Assembly: GCA_020055645.1 (NCBI GenBank)
Contig: CM034546.1
Span: forward strand, 83,204,001 to 83,268,000
Direction of reading: 5' to 3'
Source of the DNA: Tomocerus qinae
Lineage: Eukaryota > Arthropoda > Collembola > Entomobryomorpha > Tomoceridae
DNA: 64,000 nucleotides
Position numbers and translations under genes: made by a program. How positions within the stretch are numbered: the first letter of the stretch is position 1; every line of letters begins with the position of its first letter. Positions 10,307-22,787 of the stretch are shown piece by piece. Below the pieces are notes generated by a model that worked only from the letters and a program-made list of their open reading frames with translations, was not told the DNA's origin and searched no databases.

Positions 10307-10974
10307 AGGTTACCTCGTCAGGATGTTTGAAAAATGAAAATTCACTTTTTTCATTTGTGGATCTAAATTGGACGATTTAGATCCACAGCCAAATCTGTGT
10401 GCAAGAACATAGCACATTAATTAATATTTAGTATTTTTATCTAAATAGATTGCGTTGTCAATCAATTGTCAATCATACTTTAATCTATATGTTAATAAGT
10501 TTAATTAACTTTACATTTTTGTTGTTACTCACTAGGCGTTGCCCTAAACTAGTACAACTTAAGTACCTACTTATTACTTAGTACTAAGTAAGTAACCTTG
10601 TTCTTCTAGTATATAAGAACATTCATTCTTCTCTTGTATTCAGTCGTGTACGGACGTTCATAGCGTACTTATACACTCCTTCTAGATTACCTAATAAATA
10701 CTCTATCTTTCTCTCTACTCAAAGTCACTACGCAGTCAACTTATTTCGTTGCACTTAACATCTACACAATAGTTTGGACAGCGCGTTACTGCTCATCTGT
10801 ACTCAACGCTAAAGTTGTATGTACCCAATGGCAACCAACCTTTGGGTCATAGTCATTCATAAGTCAAAACTGTGAGCGCAGCGTAGATTTGGCTGTGGAT
10901 CTAAATCGTCCAATTTAGATCCACGAATGAAAAAAGTGAATTTTCATTTTTCAGACATCCTGAAGAGGTAACCT
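10307..10974. mobile_element. 668-bp TIR element
   Basis: Inverted repeats of about 95 bp (10307-10400 and 10876-10974) beginning AGGTTACCTC. The arms contain a smaller dyad, GGATCTAAAT...ATTTAGATCC. A related short motif is found near 23100, 23345 and 26660. No transposase. No clear target duplication was found. Confidence 0.7.
10610..10650 (+). promoter_or_regulatory. TATA box plus TCAGT initiator inside the TIR element
   Basis: TATATAAG at 10610-10617 and TCAGTCG at 10640-10646 put the initiator A 32 bases after the TATA start, the normal arthropod core-promoter spacing. An AATAAA lies about 55 bases further on. This could be the core of a solo LTR or a promoter carried by the element. 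No gene follows directly. Confidence 0.35.
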
Positions 10975-11317
10975 TTGCATGCAAGCAGTTGCTCTGTTTA
11001 GCAAGTAAGCATCATAGAGTTGAGTAAAGTGTATTGAGTTTGCGATTATGCTAAAGTGTTAGTCTGTATTTTCCTATCACAAGTCTTAGTTCAAAGTTCA
11101 GTGTTGAAATAAAAATTTCCCTTGGGAATGATTTATGAAAATCATATAAAATTTTGCTATGGAATTCTGTGCTCTGATTGGCCAATTTCAAAAATGCATC
11201 GACCAATCAGAAGCGATTTTCACTGCGGTTATTATTTGAAAAAATCTCTTAGTGATAACTCCAACAGTGGATTTTGTACTGTTATCTGTGAAGTTGGCCC
11301 CAATAAGGGCGAATAAC

Positions 11318-11612
11318 TTTTATGAATAATTCATTTTTGATGGAGAAAGGCTATTAATTATAATATATTTATTAAAATCGTTCAAGCTTTTGACAAAATT
11401 CTATTGTCATCCTCAGGAACTGGAGTTAACACTACAATTACACATAATATTCCTCCTATATCCATTAATATATGTAATTGTAGTGTTAACTCCAGTTCCT
11501 GAGGATGACAATAGAATTTTGTCGAAAGCTTGAACGATTTTAATAAATATATTATAATTAATAATTATAATAATTCTCCGTCAAAAATGAATTATGAAAT
11601 CAAAGGCTGGAA
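11318..11612. repeat. foldback element
   Basis: Near-perfect palindrome with arms of about 140 bp (11318-11455 and 11463-11612) around an 8-base centre. Outer ends read TTTTTGAYGGAGAA. Immediately outside lies CCCCAATAAGGGCGAATAA (11298-11316), which recurs inverted at 15788-15806. Confidence 0.75.
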
Positions 11613-11692
11613 GCATATAATATCATAACTTTTATGAACTTTAATTTCCTTGACAACTTGATCAACAAAATTTTGGGGCACATGTATGGGAC

Positions 11693-12089
11693 CAGAGTAT
11701 CGAGTGTGCCGTAAATACCGCATGCCGTAAATTGAATTTTCGGCATTTGGCATTTAGTTTACGGCATGCCGTAAATGCCGAAAACTATTTTTTAGCCACA
11801 AGAAGCAGTTAAATTCAAAATTACTCATAAATCAATGCAGTATTTGTCATTTCTCGCAATAATAAGGACAGAAATAATATAAATTATTTCAGGTTTCTAT
11901 TAATTGTGACTTTAGTTGGCGAAACGTTTTTGATTTTAAAAAAATTAATAAAATACATAGATTCAATTTTGAAAATGAATAGTTAATAAATATGTTATTT
12001 TACTATGTTTAAAGTAGTTTACGGCATTTACGGCGTTTACGGCATGCGGCATTGAAAAATAGTTTACGGCATGCCGACTTTATACTCTG
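11693..12089. mobile_element. hAT-like non-autonomous element, 397 bp
   Basis: Starts CAGAGTAT and ends ATACTCTG, flanked by the exact 8-bp duplication TATGGGAC (11685-11692, 12090-12097). Both ends carry clusters of GCCGTAAA / TTTACGGC, as in the subterminal transposase-binding arrays of hAT elements. Confidence 0.85.
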
Positions 12090-12097
12090 TATGGGAC

Positions 12098-12544
12098 CCG
12101 AATCCCCACTGTATATTACCTGACATAGGCTCATTTCACGTCCCCTTTTTGACACTTTGCGATTTTCATACCACAACCGCAATCCCACATACTCATATTC
12201 ATGAGGTTATGCCAGTGAATGAAAAGGTTGCCTTTTTGCTAGCACCCCATGACATTCGCTACATATGAAGCTGAATTAAAATAGATTTGTGGTTGTTACA
12301 AATCTCCTTTTCACATGACACAATAATATTGCCATAATAGTATTGCTATATAATACTTATACCGTCTAACATAGAAATTTCAATTTATTTCTTTTAATTT
12401 AAAATAACTAAAAAGGCAAAAAGGTTACCTACTTGCTAAACTTGCTAGGTAAAAAGCAACCAAAAAGGTAATCTTTTTTCATGCCCAGTTTCTGGACAAT
12501 TGCAAAGTGCAAAATATTTTAAATAAAGATGAAATAGGACCCTG
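12098..12544. other. no gene seen
   Basis: AT-rich, without a convincing coding frame or terminal repeats. A run of AAAAAGGCAA-type words near 12410-12470 is low complexity. Confidence 0.4.
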
Positions 12545-14668
12545 GAGCTAGGACACTAGACAATACTAAATGCAAGGTACTGAATCGTATAGAAGAAATA
12601 TCTAAAAAATCACAGTATTTATGGAAAGTGTATAAACAGCTGAATAATCTATCAGAAAAGAAAAGTAACGTTTCTGAATTACGTACTAATGATACAAAAC
12701 TGCAAACTAATACTGAAATAGCAAACTGTTTTGTAAATACATTTACTTTAGCTCATTCTACTGAAAATGATGCTATTCAAAGTTTTCGTAGTTCTCTCAA
12801 TCCCGACTGCCAACCAAATCCCTTTACAGATAAAGAAGTGTCTAAAATTTTAGCTCATATTAATGGTAGCTCTTTTGCGGGTATGTCTGGGATTTCACCA
12901 AAAATTATTAAATTGTTCTCCTTCTCACTCTCCCCTATTATCACTAAGATTTTTAATTTTGCCATGAGCTCTGGTTGTTTTCCCTATAACTGGAAATGTG
13001 CTATAGCTTCGCCTCTACTTAAATCAGGGGGATCTTCGATTGATCCCGGTTCGTGTAGATTAATTTCTATCATTCCTAACTTAGGTAAAGTATTTGAAGC
13101 ACTTATTGCTAGTAAAATTAGTGGAATTCATGACAACTTCTGACCTTACGTTTCCTTCGCAGTTTGGTTTCCAAAGAAACCTTTCTACTACTCATGCACT
13201 GATATCTCTTACATCACAAATTCATGAAGGATTAGATAATTCTGATCTCATTTGTACTCCATTTTATGATCTAAAAAAAGCTTTCCCGTCGGTCAACTAT
13301 ACTATACTCCTAAATAAGATGAAAAACAACTTTAAACTACCTGATTATATCCTAAATATTCTAGCCAGTTACTTTACTGAACGTAGGATATGTATTAAAC
13401 TAAATACCAGCTTTATTTCTGAGCCTAATGATGTTCTCGGTGGTTGTCCTAAAGGCAGTATACTATGACCACTGTTATTGTTTTTATATCTCTGACCTAG
13501 TTAATTATGTTAAAACTCCTGTAACCCTTTACGCAGATGACATTGCTAACATTTTAAAAAGTAATTCGATTGATAACTTATGTAACGAAGTATCTAATTC
13601 TATGAGTCAGCTTAGCGATTGGTGCGCTAATAACAAGTCATTCTTTGTTCACTATGAAAATAGATATTGTAAAAGCAATGAATTGTTAATAGATAAAATT
13701 ATTGTGAATAATGACGAAATATGCAAAGTAAATGTCTTTAAATATCTAGGAATTTATATTGATAAAAATTTAAATTTCGATAAGCATGTTGCTTATGTTT
13801 GTCAAAAAATATCATATCGATGTTATAATCTACTACGCCTTAAACGATTTATTTCCCATGAAGTAATGATAACCCTTTTCAAAGCCTTTGTTATCTCTTT
13901 AGTAGACTATGGCCTACCTATTTATGCTGCGACATCGATTTCAAATTTAAGTCATCAATAATCAATCATAATCAATCATCGATAATTTCTTGCTAACTTA
14001 TTTTTATGGCTACAAAAAGTTATGTAGAATGCGCAGTGGAAATTTGAAATATCCTGTTATGCATTTGCTTTATTCAGATTTCAAAATCTTTTCTGTTAAG
14101 GAGCAAATAAAATACTCATCTTTAAGTTTGTGTTACCCAATTCTCTCCAATCAATCCTTATACCCTCCTGAACTGACTTCTCTTTGGTTAAAAAGGAATT
14201 CGGATCGCTCCTCAAAATTCATCGATAACCTGACTCTTCCTCATTTTAACAAAGAATTTTTCAAACAGTCATTTCAATATAGATCGATAAAAATGTGGAA
14301 CGAGTTACCGTCTAATCTTAAAGAGTGTCAATCTATCCCTATTTTCAAGAAAATGCTTACCAAGCACATCGTTAACGAAAGATATTGAAGTGTATAATTA
14401 ATAACAATTGTTATCTTACTTATTTATTTTATGTTATTAATTTATTATATATACCTGTGTACTCACTTTATGTGTCTTAGTTAGTCGAAATGATCTACCT
14501 CTGTAATTGTATTGTATTTTTTGTATTCATATTGACTAATATTGCCATATTAGATCATCGCTATCTTATATTCTAAAAATGAAATGTCCCCTTATGGAAA
14601 ACAGCTCAAATTAACTTTTGAGTTGACATTGAACGACAATAAAGAAATTACTTACTTACTTTTTTAAT
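12545..14668 (+). mobile_element. 5'-truncated CR1/L2-like LINE
   Basis: Begins within the linker before RT and ends in an AATAAAG signal with ACTT-unit tail (about 14637-14665). ORF1 and endonuclease are absent, which is typical of a truncated retroposition. Confidence 0.8.
12628..14388 (+). pseudogene. LINE reverse transcriptase (decayed)
   Basis: Overlapping pieces at 12628-13143, 13094-13468, 13428-13961 and 13990-14388 cover most of RT and the C-terminal domain. Recognisable parts are the KVFEALI region, the DLKKAFPSVNY motif A, and the Y-A-D-D catalytic box near 13530. Frameshifts near 13140, 13440 and 13960 break it. It is close to the LINEs at 1231-10300 and 32192-37112. Confidence 0.85.
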
Positions 14669-15236
14669 ATAAGGTGAAGATGGGCTTGATTTCGAAATGA
14701 ATTTTTTAGATTATCTTGGCTGTGGTATGTTCACACATTATGAGAAATTACTGCTGTCTTTTACTGACTTCCTGCCAGAATTTTGAGCTCAAAATTTTTC
14801 ATGCTAATGTTATTCGAAAATTTTAGATACCATTTCAAAATAATTGGAAATTGGGTTGGAGAGGAACAATATATATAAACAGAAAATAATTCCAGGAAAA
14901 TCTATCGTTTTTTAGGGTTTTTAGGAAAACATAGGGAAAGCTAGTTGAGCTTTTTTGCTTAAATCTTCATTTCTCATTCCATTTTTTATTTCAAAAATAT
15001 ATCGAGACCGAGAGTTCAACATTTTCAGTTAAAACAATACCGTTCACAATCTCCGCAGAAATAAATGAATCATTTTGAATATAACTTAAGGTTCAGTGGT
15101 GGTTCAAAATACGGGGAAATTCAATGAGGGGAAGGTAATGGGGAAGTATCTATGGCTACGATTTAAAATACAGAGTCATAGAAATTTACTCTATGACAAT
15201 ACAGCAAAATGAATAGGGCATAAAAGTGACGATTTT
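14669..15236. other. no gene seen
   Basis: AT-rich spacer without terminal repeats or a credible frame. Confidence 0.4.
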
Positions 15237-15520
15237 GTTTTGGGAAACCTGGATCTAGTCCGAGAATATTGGTCGTAGAAAGACGAAGTTGGTCTCTAAA
15301 AACGAAGAAAATGTCAATTTATAGCAGCTTGCACTTAGATTCCTAATTTTTACCTCTGGTTACGAGATATTAATTAAAATTGCAATAACTCGCAAACGAA
15401 GGTAAAAGGTAGAAATCTAAGTGCAAGCTGCTATAAATTGACATTTCCTGCGTTTTTAGAGACCAACTTCGTCTTTCTACGACCAATATTCTCGGACTAG
15501 ATCCAAGTTTCCCAAAAAAA
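15237..15520. repeat. foldback element
   Basis: Arms of about 126 bp (15237-15362 and 15395-15520), nearly identical, around a 32-bp loop. Outer ends TTTTGGGAAACCTGG. It is followed by AAAAAAAGTTAAGAG and about 15 more bases that recur at 31723-31754 after another foldback element. Confidence 0.8.
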
Positions 15521-16746
15521 GTTAAGAGCGAATATGATAGTCAAGCCCAATCATCATTAGAAACCATACCTACCTCTTAAACGTCTCTACCATCCCTACG
15601 AATCCAAAAGTCAATTTTCATAATTTTCAGGTGGGGAAGAAACGGTTGGACGGCCACTTTAAGCCTCTTTATTGAGGGGAGCTGAAAAATCTGTTGCCGG
15701 GTGAAAAATTTTGTGGGCGTCGGGTCCCATGAGTGTCGGATATTTGGGAGAATTTTGTGTAAATGTTATTTTCAAAATTGGAATTTATTATTCGCCCTTA
15801 TTGGGGCAAGCTTCTTAACTAACAATAAAAGTGCTATGGATACTAAACTCCTATGTATACCCACTTTCTATACATACTGTATGAGTGGATTAGCTGAAGA
15901 AATGCCATTTTCAAAATCAAAATATATTTAAGTAAAATAAACAAAATTCGAAAGGACCAGGCAACAATCTCGATAAGATAAGATTAAAATTTAATATGCT
16001 AAAATAAGTCATGGTTATGTTTATACTCAAACACTCTTTAACACACGTTTTATTCATTATGTATCGCATTATGGATCTATACGTTATGGTTTTAATGACC
16101 GAAATATTACAAATATTGCTATATGTTGTAAGTGTAAATTGTAGGTGTTCTTAAAGCTGTATTTTAAATATCCAGAAATTCTAAATCTAAAGGTTCGTCA
16201 GCATATTCTGCCATGACTCGCGCGGCTGCCGCCACGCGGTACACACTATAGACAATTTCCCTTCCTAAATTTTTTCACTAAAAATTCATTTACTAATTGA
16301 TTTCCCATACAATTGGCTGCAAAATACATTTATTATTAAAATCTTTTCCATTAATAGTTGATCTTTGATATCACTGCAAATTAAATTGTGCTTGTTTACT
16401 CAACTTTCAATTCCAAATAATTGATATCTTATATCGCGTTTTATTCAACTCGCCTGCCGGCTAACATAGTGATATTCTCAACATGGTTTCATCCCAAAAT
16501 TCCATACTAATACTCTTTGCTGTTACTACGTGCCGATTGGATTTTCACCTTGCCTGACGATGCCACAAGCCAAAATTGACCATTGGATTTCCGGATACCA
16601 ATATTCAACTGTCTAATAGTGACCTGTGTATGGCACTATAAACAACATACACATCATACTGTAAGGCCTCTTGAATTTTTGTCAATTGACCTTGCAAATG
16701 ACACTGTTGAAGTAACCTTGAATCTAAAACTGAAAATTTCTCTCTG

Positions 16747-19700
16747 ATGGCTAAAAATTGTAATAACTGTTGCAAACCCATTACTAAACTTCAGCATTTT
16801 GTAAACTGTTCTAGCTGTGATGCCTACTATCATCGAAAGGGTTGCCTTCTACCTGTATCCTCTACAACCTTTGCTGAATGGAAAAGGATGGGATGGAGAT
16901 GCTTAACTTGTGAAAACCACCTAAGCCTTATGGACAACCCTTTACCTAATTTGATTGATGAATCATACCTATTGAACCATACTCAGACCTTCTCCAACGT
17001 TGCTGAAGCGAACTTGAATGAATGGGAATACTCACCATGTGAAATCAGCTTAAATCCTTTGACCGGCAACTCTTTACCTAATTGGAATGATGAATCGCAC
17101 CCACTTTATGATCTCCAGACATCAATCTTCAACTACTCACTACAAAATACGCCAGATCAAGCAACTTTGAATGATCAAACTCCACAACATCGACTTCCGG
17201 CCGGACTAAAATTTATTCACCAAAATGTCAACGGACTCAAAACAAGATATAACGAAATTCGTGAGTTGTTAACTATCGAATCGAATATATTATTTTATGC
17301 ATGCACTGAATCAAAACTTGATTCTAATAATGACGAAACTCAACGATTTTATATAAAGAACTATCAATGTATACGATTCGATAGAAGCAGAAAAGGTGGT
17401 GGTATTCTAATTTATCTTAGTTGCGTATGTGATTATGATGAAATTGAAATACCAACATCATTAATTATGCATAAGGAAATTGAAGTAGTGACTCTTAGAG
17501 TAAAAAGAAAATTCCTTAAACCTGTTACAATAACTACTATTTATAACCCTCCTAATCGTGAAAAATCTCTACTCCTCACAACATTAAGTAATATTGCTGC
17601 ACACTTGAAATCTTCTGATGATGATCTTATTTTTCTTGGAGATTTAAATATTGACCTGCTTAGTCATAACAGACACAAAGCTGAATTATTTAAAATATCA
17701 AGAGAATTCAATCTGCGGCAGCAAATAATTGGTGCTACTCGTGTAACAGAACTGTCTGAAACACTTTTAGATCATATCTATGTATCAAATAGTAAACTAT
17801 TCCCAAAAGCTGGCCACTTCCCCTTTGCTGGTTCAGATCATGACCTTACATATGTTATTCGAAAAATGAATAAGATAAAAGCCTTGCCCTTGATTATAAC
17901 AACACGTAATCTAAAATCAGCTGATTGGGACTCAATACAAACTATTTTGGCTAAGAGCAAATGGGAACTGACCAGCTCAAATAGTGTTGATTATAATATT
18001 GATCTTATAACTAATAAGCTCTTATCCCTTGCTGACATCCACACACCTATTTGTAAAATTAAATGTAAAGGTAATCTTCCTAGCTGGTATAACTCAGAAA
18101 TTCGTGATATGTGTAAATTACGGGATAAAGCTGCAAAAACGGCAAGCATGTCTAAATTAAAACTGATTGGAAACAATATAGGATTCTAAAAAATAAAGCC
18201 ACTAATCTCATGAGGAAAAGTCAAAGTAAATACCTACAAACTAATTTTGAGAAATATAAAAAAGAACCTCAGAAATTGTGGAATATTTTTGACGAATTCA
18301 CTAACTACAAAACCAAACAAAATAATGGTATAACCAAGCTAATAAGTAACGACAACCTATTAATCTCAGATAATGATAAAATATGTACTATGCTTTCTAA
18401 TCAGTTTATTATTAAAAAGGATACTAATATAATTAGTGACTCTGAGTTAGACCAATTAATCTCTAATTATTCGCTCGGTAAACCCAATGCTATACCAATA
18501 CTCACCAAAGAAGAAGTCTCACATGCAATTGGTAGTATAAAAAAAGCATCTTTTGACCCTAATGAAGTTCCAAAAATATTCTATCAAAAATTTGCGGATA
18601 CATTGGCTGTACCATCATGCTTTCTCTTTATGCAAATATTAAATTCTTCGATTGTCCCACAAGTTTTCAAATCTGCAACTATTACCCCTTCATATAAAAA
18701 AAAGGGTAGTAAATCTAGTGCAAAAAACTATCGGCCTATCTCGGGTCAATCGTTTCTATGCAAAGTCTTCGAAAAATTAGTATTTCCAATATTAAATAAA
18801 ATGATAGTACATGAACTTGATTCTCATCAATATGGGTTTAGAGCAGGACGGTCATGTGAACATGCTCTTGCTAAATTCACTCAAGACTGTTATAACGAAA
18901 TTGACGGTAAAAATCAACGAGTTGTAGCAGTTTTTATTGATTTTTCCACTGCATTCGATGGCGTCCAAAGTAATTTACTTATCTTAAAATGTATTATCCA
19001 ATTTCAGCTCGAACCCTTTATGATCAATCTTTTGCGTGACTATCTTCGAAATAGAACTATAAAAATTAAAAATGGGCGCTATATATCAAATGAATATCTT
19101 GTTGAAGCAGGCATCCCCCAGGGGGGGTTACTTGCGCCTCTCCTTTTTACAATGTTCATAAATGACATTGGCCATTCACTTAAAGTTAAATATATACTTT
19201 ATGCAGATGATGTTCTTTTATATACATCGCATTCAGACCTAAATATAGCCATTGATAAAATAAATATGGCAATGGAAACAATTAATGAATGGTGTGATCG
19301 CAATAAATTATATGTAAATGAGCTTAAAACAAAATTTATGGTTATTCACAAAAGTGGCGACTACACAGTTAAAAATCTTCACCTGAACCCTATCACTATA
19401 AATAATCTACCAATTGAAAGAGTATACTCTTTCAAATATTTAGGAATCCATATTGACTGTAATTTATCGTTTAATGAACATGCCAGTTCTGTTGAAAAGT
19501 GGTAGCAGCCTTGTCCAGGCTATATTCAATTAAAAGGTTTCTAAATAAAAATATGATGCAAATAGTTGTTCAGTCATTTGTTTTTTCCATCATTAACTAT
19601 GGTTTAATTATATGGACAGTCGTCCCTGAAACAAAATTAAAAGCAATTGACAACAAAATTCACAGATTCATTATTAATTTTTTTTACCCTAAACTTTTCA

Positions 19701-20047
19701 AATTTAATCAAAATTATGCAACTAAACCGAAATCTAAATCTAAATTTCAAAAAAATGTCAGTATTAATAATTTACTAAACCAATGTAGATTTTATACCAC
19801 ACTGGAACGACGTGAAATTAACTTGGTCAAATTTGCGTTTAAATCTCTTACTGGTAAATTCCCTGGCTGTAATGGTAATCTAATTCTAAGTAAACGAACA
19901 CACAGCTTTCCAAAACTTAGCAATAGAGTAAGGCAATCAGCCACTTTCAAAAAATCTATTATGAGCTCGGCTATTCATGCCTGGAATAAACTGCCCGTTA
20001 AAGGTCTTATGAAGAGCTTAGTTACAATAAACTTATTGATCTGGTAA
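16747..20047 (+). pseudogene. LINE polyprotein: PHD finger, AP endonuclease, RT
   Basis: The first frame (16747-18189, 480 codons) opens with a PHD-type finger: CNNC, then CSSC, an H, and WRCLTC near residues 5-55. An apurinic-type endonuclease follows from HQNVNGL near residue 158, with GDLNID and SDHDL boxes. The second frame (18210-19505) is RT with FIDFSTAFD motif A, PQGG, and Y-A-D-D near 19200. The third (19499-20047) is the C-terminal domain. Two breaks, near 18190 and 19500, separate them. This is the best preserved LINE in the window. It belongs to a different family from those at 1.2, 12.5 and 32 kb. Confidence 0.88.
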
Positions 20048-20270
20048 CGGAATTTGTAATCGCTAAAAGGGACTCAATCTATGTTAAATAAATATAAGTT
20101 ATTTCAAACTGTTTAGTTTTTAAGCATTTAGGTTACTAAAGTGTCAGCAGGGTAAGAGCAGTATTTGTACTGATTTGATTATCATGTAATCAATGTAGCC
20201 TGTGCATTGTGCACTTGTATAATGTGGACACTCTAATAAAACTAATATGAATATGAATATGAATATGACT
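16747..20270 (+). mobile_element. near-complete LINE with PHD finger, endonuclease and RT
   Basis: Coding part from 16747, 3' tail of AATATG units at about 20248-20268. The 5' untranslated part probably starts between 15925 and 16700, border not found. Tail type and domain order fit the CR1/L2 group. Confidence 0.85.
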
Positions 20271-22216
20271 GCGTTGATGATTTGAACTGAATTTGGAAGA
20301 TTATTTTGCGGAAGACTAATAATACTAGTGTAGAAATTTTTTCCGGAGGTTTGTAAAACGTAGATAGTAAATGCATGACATTTTGATACTTTGCAGAGTT
20401 GACTGGTAAGTACCCGTTATAGGACAAAGGTGCATTTATAATCGCTGTACGAATGTCATTTCTTGTAACATTCGGTCTCGTAACTATAAAATTGTCGTTA
20501 GGTTCAGCATTCATTATCCGGCTTACTAAAGGTTGCAACCTATTAGAACTGAATGATATCCGTCGAATTTCATTGATACCTCTGGCTGGAACAAGTAATG
20601 GATCTAAAGTTGACTTAAAGTCAAAAATCTAAGTCAAAGTGTCGTCCATATAAAGATTATCTGTCACAGGGTGGTTGCCATTAATAACTGGAAATGGATC
20701 AATGAGCCTACTTCTCCAAATGATGTTGACCCATTCCGAGGGAAAATTTATTTTATCTTGCTTTCGTTTAACTTTTTCGATGACTGCAAAATCAGCATCT
20801 ACTTGCATTCGACTATCGGAAAACAGATTTCGACGGTATCAAGACGTTCTTCGCAAATGGATTGGCAGTAGGATAACAAGTATCTGTTCTTGTTTTGTCC
20901 ATAACTATTGTCAGAGAACCAATGCAAATGGCGAACTTCAGGAGAAAGGTTTTCTTCAAAATATTTGATAAAACTTCATTGCTCCCTTTCTTACAAAAGT
21001 TTTCCGAGTACACAAACATGTAAGATTGATTTGTTCGTAGGTCGTGTATAGCAAAGTTGTATAGCCAAAGTTGACGGAGGAAGAACTCCTTACCAATATT
21101 TATGAGTGGGAATGCTAAATTTTTCTGGTAATCGAAACAGAAAAATCCGTGACTATCGTCGTATCTAGAAATATTTGTTTTTGACATTAGATTTGAAAAC
21201 TGTTCGGCAAATTCCCAGTGTCGGTCTTGCTGATTTTTTAACATTATGATTTCTTGCTGGTTTCCCTCTAATTGAGCAATTTGAATTTTTGCGTGAAACC
21301 TTTCACATGTCTCGCAAATGTCACTTCTGGGTGAACCAAAGCTTAAATTAAATTCGAAGTTAAATATTTTGCTGAATTGCCAGAGTTTTAAATTTTCTTC
21401 ACTAATTACGACTTCACTGCTTATAAATTTTCGATATAGATTGGCAACGGATGAGTTTGTTCCCAAGTACTTCTTGTTAGGATTTATAGTCCGACTCTCC
21501 CTTGCTGGCAAATTTTGGAAGAACCGTCTGGTAGTGGCTAAAACGTCTTCTGGGGTTCTACGGTGTTTTTTGTTTTCCTCTCATGTCCTGCACTGGTGCT
21601 TCCATATTCACAACCTAAATAATGAAAATGTATGATTAGCATATGCTTTTAGTTGGAAGGATTGCGCTTTTAAATATTATACCTTAGTTCGTAATCGACT
21701 CCTTTTTATTCCATGCAATCCTAAGAAATAGGTTGGACAAACCGAGATTACATTGTCCTTTAAGCGGATATTCCAATTTTTCTGACCTCCATTTGTTCCA
21801 TTAATTTTTTGAAGGTAGACATTTTGCATTTCATGATTTCCTAATGCGTAGAAATTACTGAAAACTTGATGTTTTTCTTCCCCTGTTAGACTCATTGCAC
21901 AATTATGTCGACATACTTCATCCCGCATTGCATTGCATTCATCCCCTTGGAGGGACTGCATTCACTGTATAATGTTGTACATAATATTCTCCTGGATGCC
22001 GAAGTAATAAAAAGTATATTAGAATAGTTAATGCTTGTTTTAACTTAAAATACTAATCCTGAAATTCATTAAATTGATGTAATTTTGTAAGATAATTTTC
22101 ATTACCTAGAGCTTTCCTCTTTTTTGTTATGTTTCTTCTACATGCTGTTGTGTTATGTTTTCCTGCTTTGTTCGTTTTTTTGGCTTAACCGGAGGTATAT
22201 TCTCTGCCATTACTTA
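20242..22216 (-). pseudogene. unclassified DDE-type transposase-like gene (decayed)
   Basis: From the 5' side: ATG at about 22216 with a K/R-rich start, a piece at 21961-21677, the main frame 21511-20813, and a C-terminal piece at 20538-20280. The middle has a C-x2-C pair (D-I-C-E-T-C-E), an F-D-Y-Q-K-N-L segment that may hold a catalytic aspartate, and a QLWLYNFAIHD segment. This arrangement is familiar from uncharacterised transposon-encoded proteins repeated in mollusc and insect genomes. Which superfamily it belongs to cannot be settled by reading. Stops and frameshifts near 22180 and 20860 make it a relic. It is flanked by the matching TIR at 22412-22458. Confidence 0.6.
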
Positions 22217-22680
22217 CTCAACACGACTTAGGAAAGAAAGCACAACTAAATAGCAGATAAAACTGCAAACTATTCAGTGAATTTTCACTTTTATAGATAT
22301 CATTTAAGGTTTTCAAAAATCTTTTGGTACATTCAAACTTGGTGCAATTGGTGCAAAAATTGTTCATGAAAAACCCTTTCATAGATGTACTTATCTCTTA
22401 ATCTCTATGGTAAAATTTTGGATTTTGAAAATGGCATTTCTTCAGCTAACCCACTCAATTGTAATTAATTTCTCAATCGGCAATCGGACAATAAGGGTGA
22501 TTAGTGAATCCAACTGATTGATTAACACTTATCAATTGGTGACAACAATCATCAGGTGCATATATCAGATATTTTATACTTTTTATTTAAAATTCTACAC
22601 GAAATTTAAATGAAACTATTTTTATCATTAAAAACCACTTACCACAGGAAAATAGTAAATGGTATTTTGTACACAGTGTG

Positions 22681-22787
22681 TATCTACTATAAAAGGCTCT
22701 ATCGGGTTACAATGAAGTAGTATCGTGTCATCGCTATCTACTATAAAATGCTCTATCGGGTTACAATGAAGTAGTATCGTGTCATCA
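22681..22787. repeat. 54-bp tandem duplication
   Basis: Two near-identical copies containing CTCTATCGGGTTACAATGAA. Each begins with a TATAAAA-like word. The repeat ends a few bases before the receptor-bearing cassette. Confidence 0.8.

Larger units (their letters stand above)
15882..22458. mobile_element. DNA transposon interrupted by a LINE
   Basis: A 43-bp inverted repeat beginning TGAGTGGRTTAGCTGAAG lies at 15882-15924 and 22412-22458, with only two or three mismatches. A weaker inverted match continues outside at about 15770-15810 and 22485-22520. Inside are a transposase relic on the minus strand (20242-22216) and a plus-strand LINE ending at 20270, directly against the transposase C-terminus. 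Without the LINE the element would be about 2.5-3 kb. The target duplication was not resolved. Confidence 0.65.

Noticed and set aside
22681..22787. TATAAAAGGCTC as a promoter
   Set aside because: The word is part of a tandem duplication, without an initiator at the right distance or a following gene.
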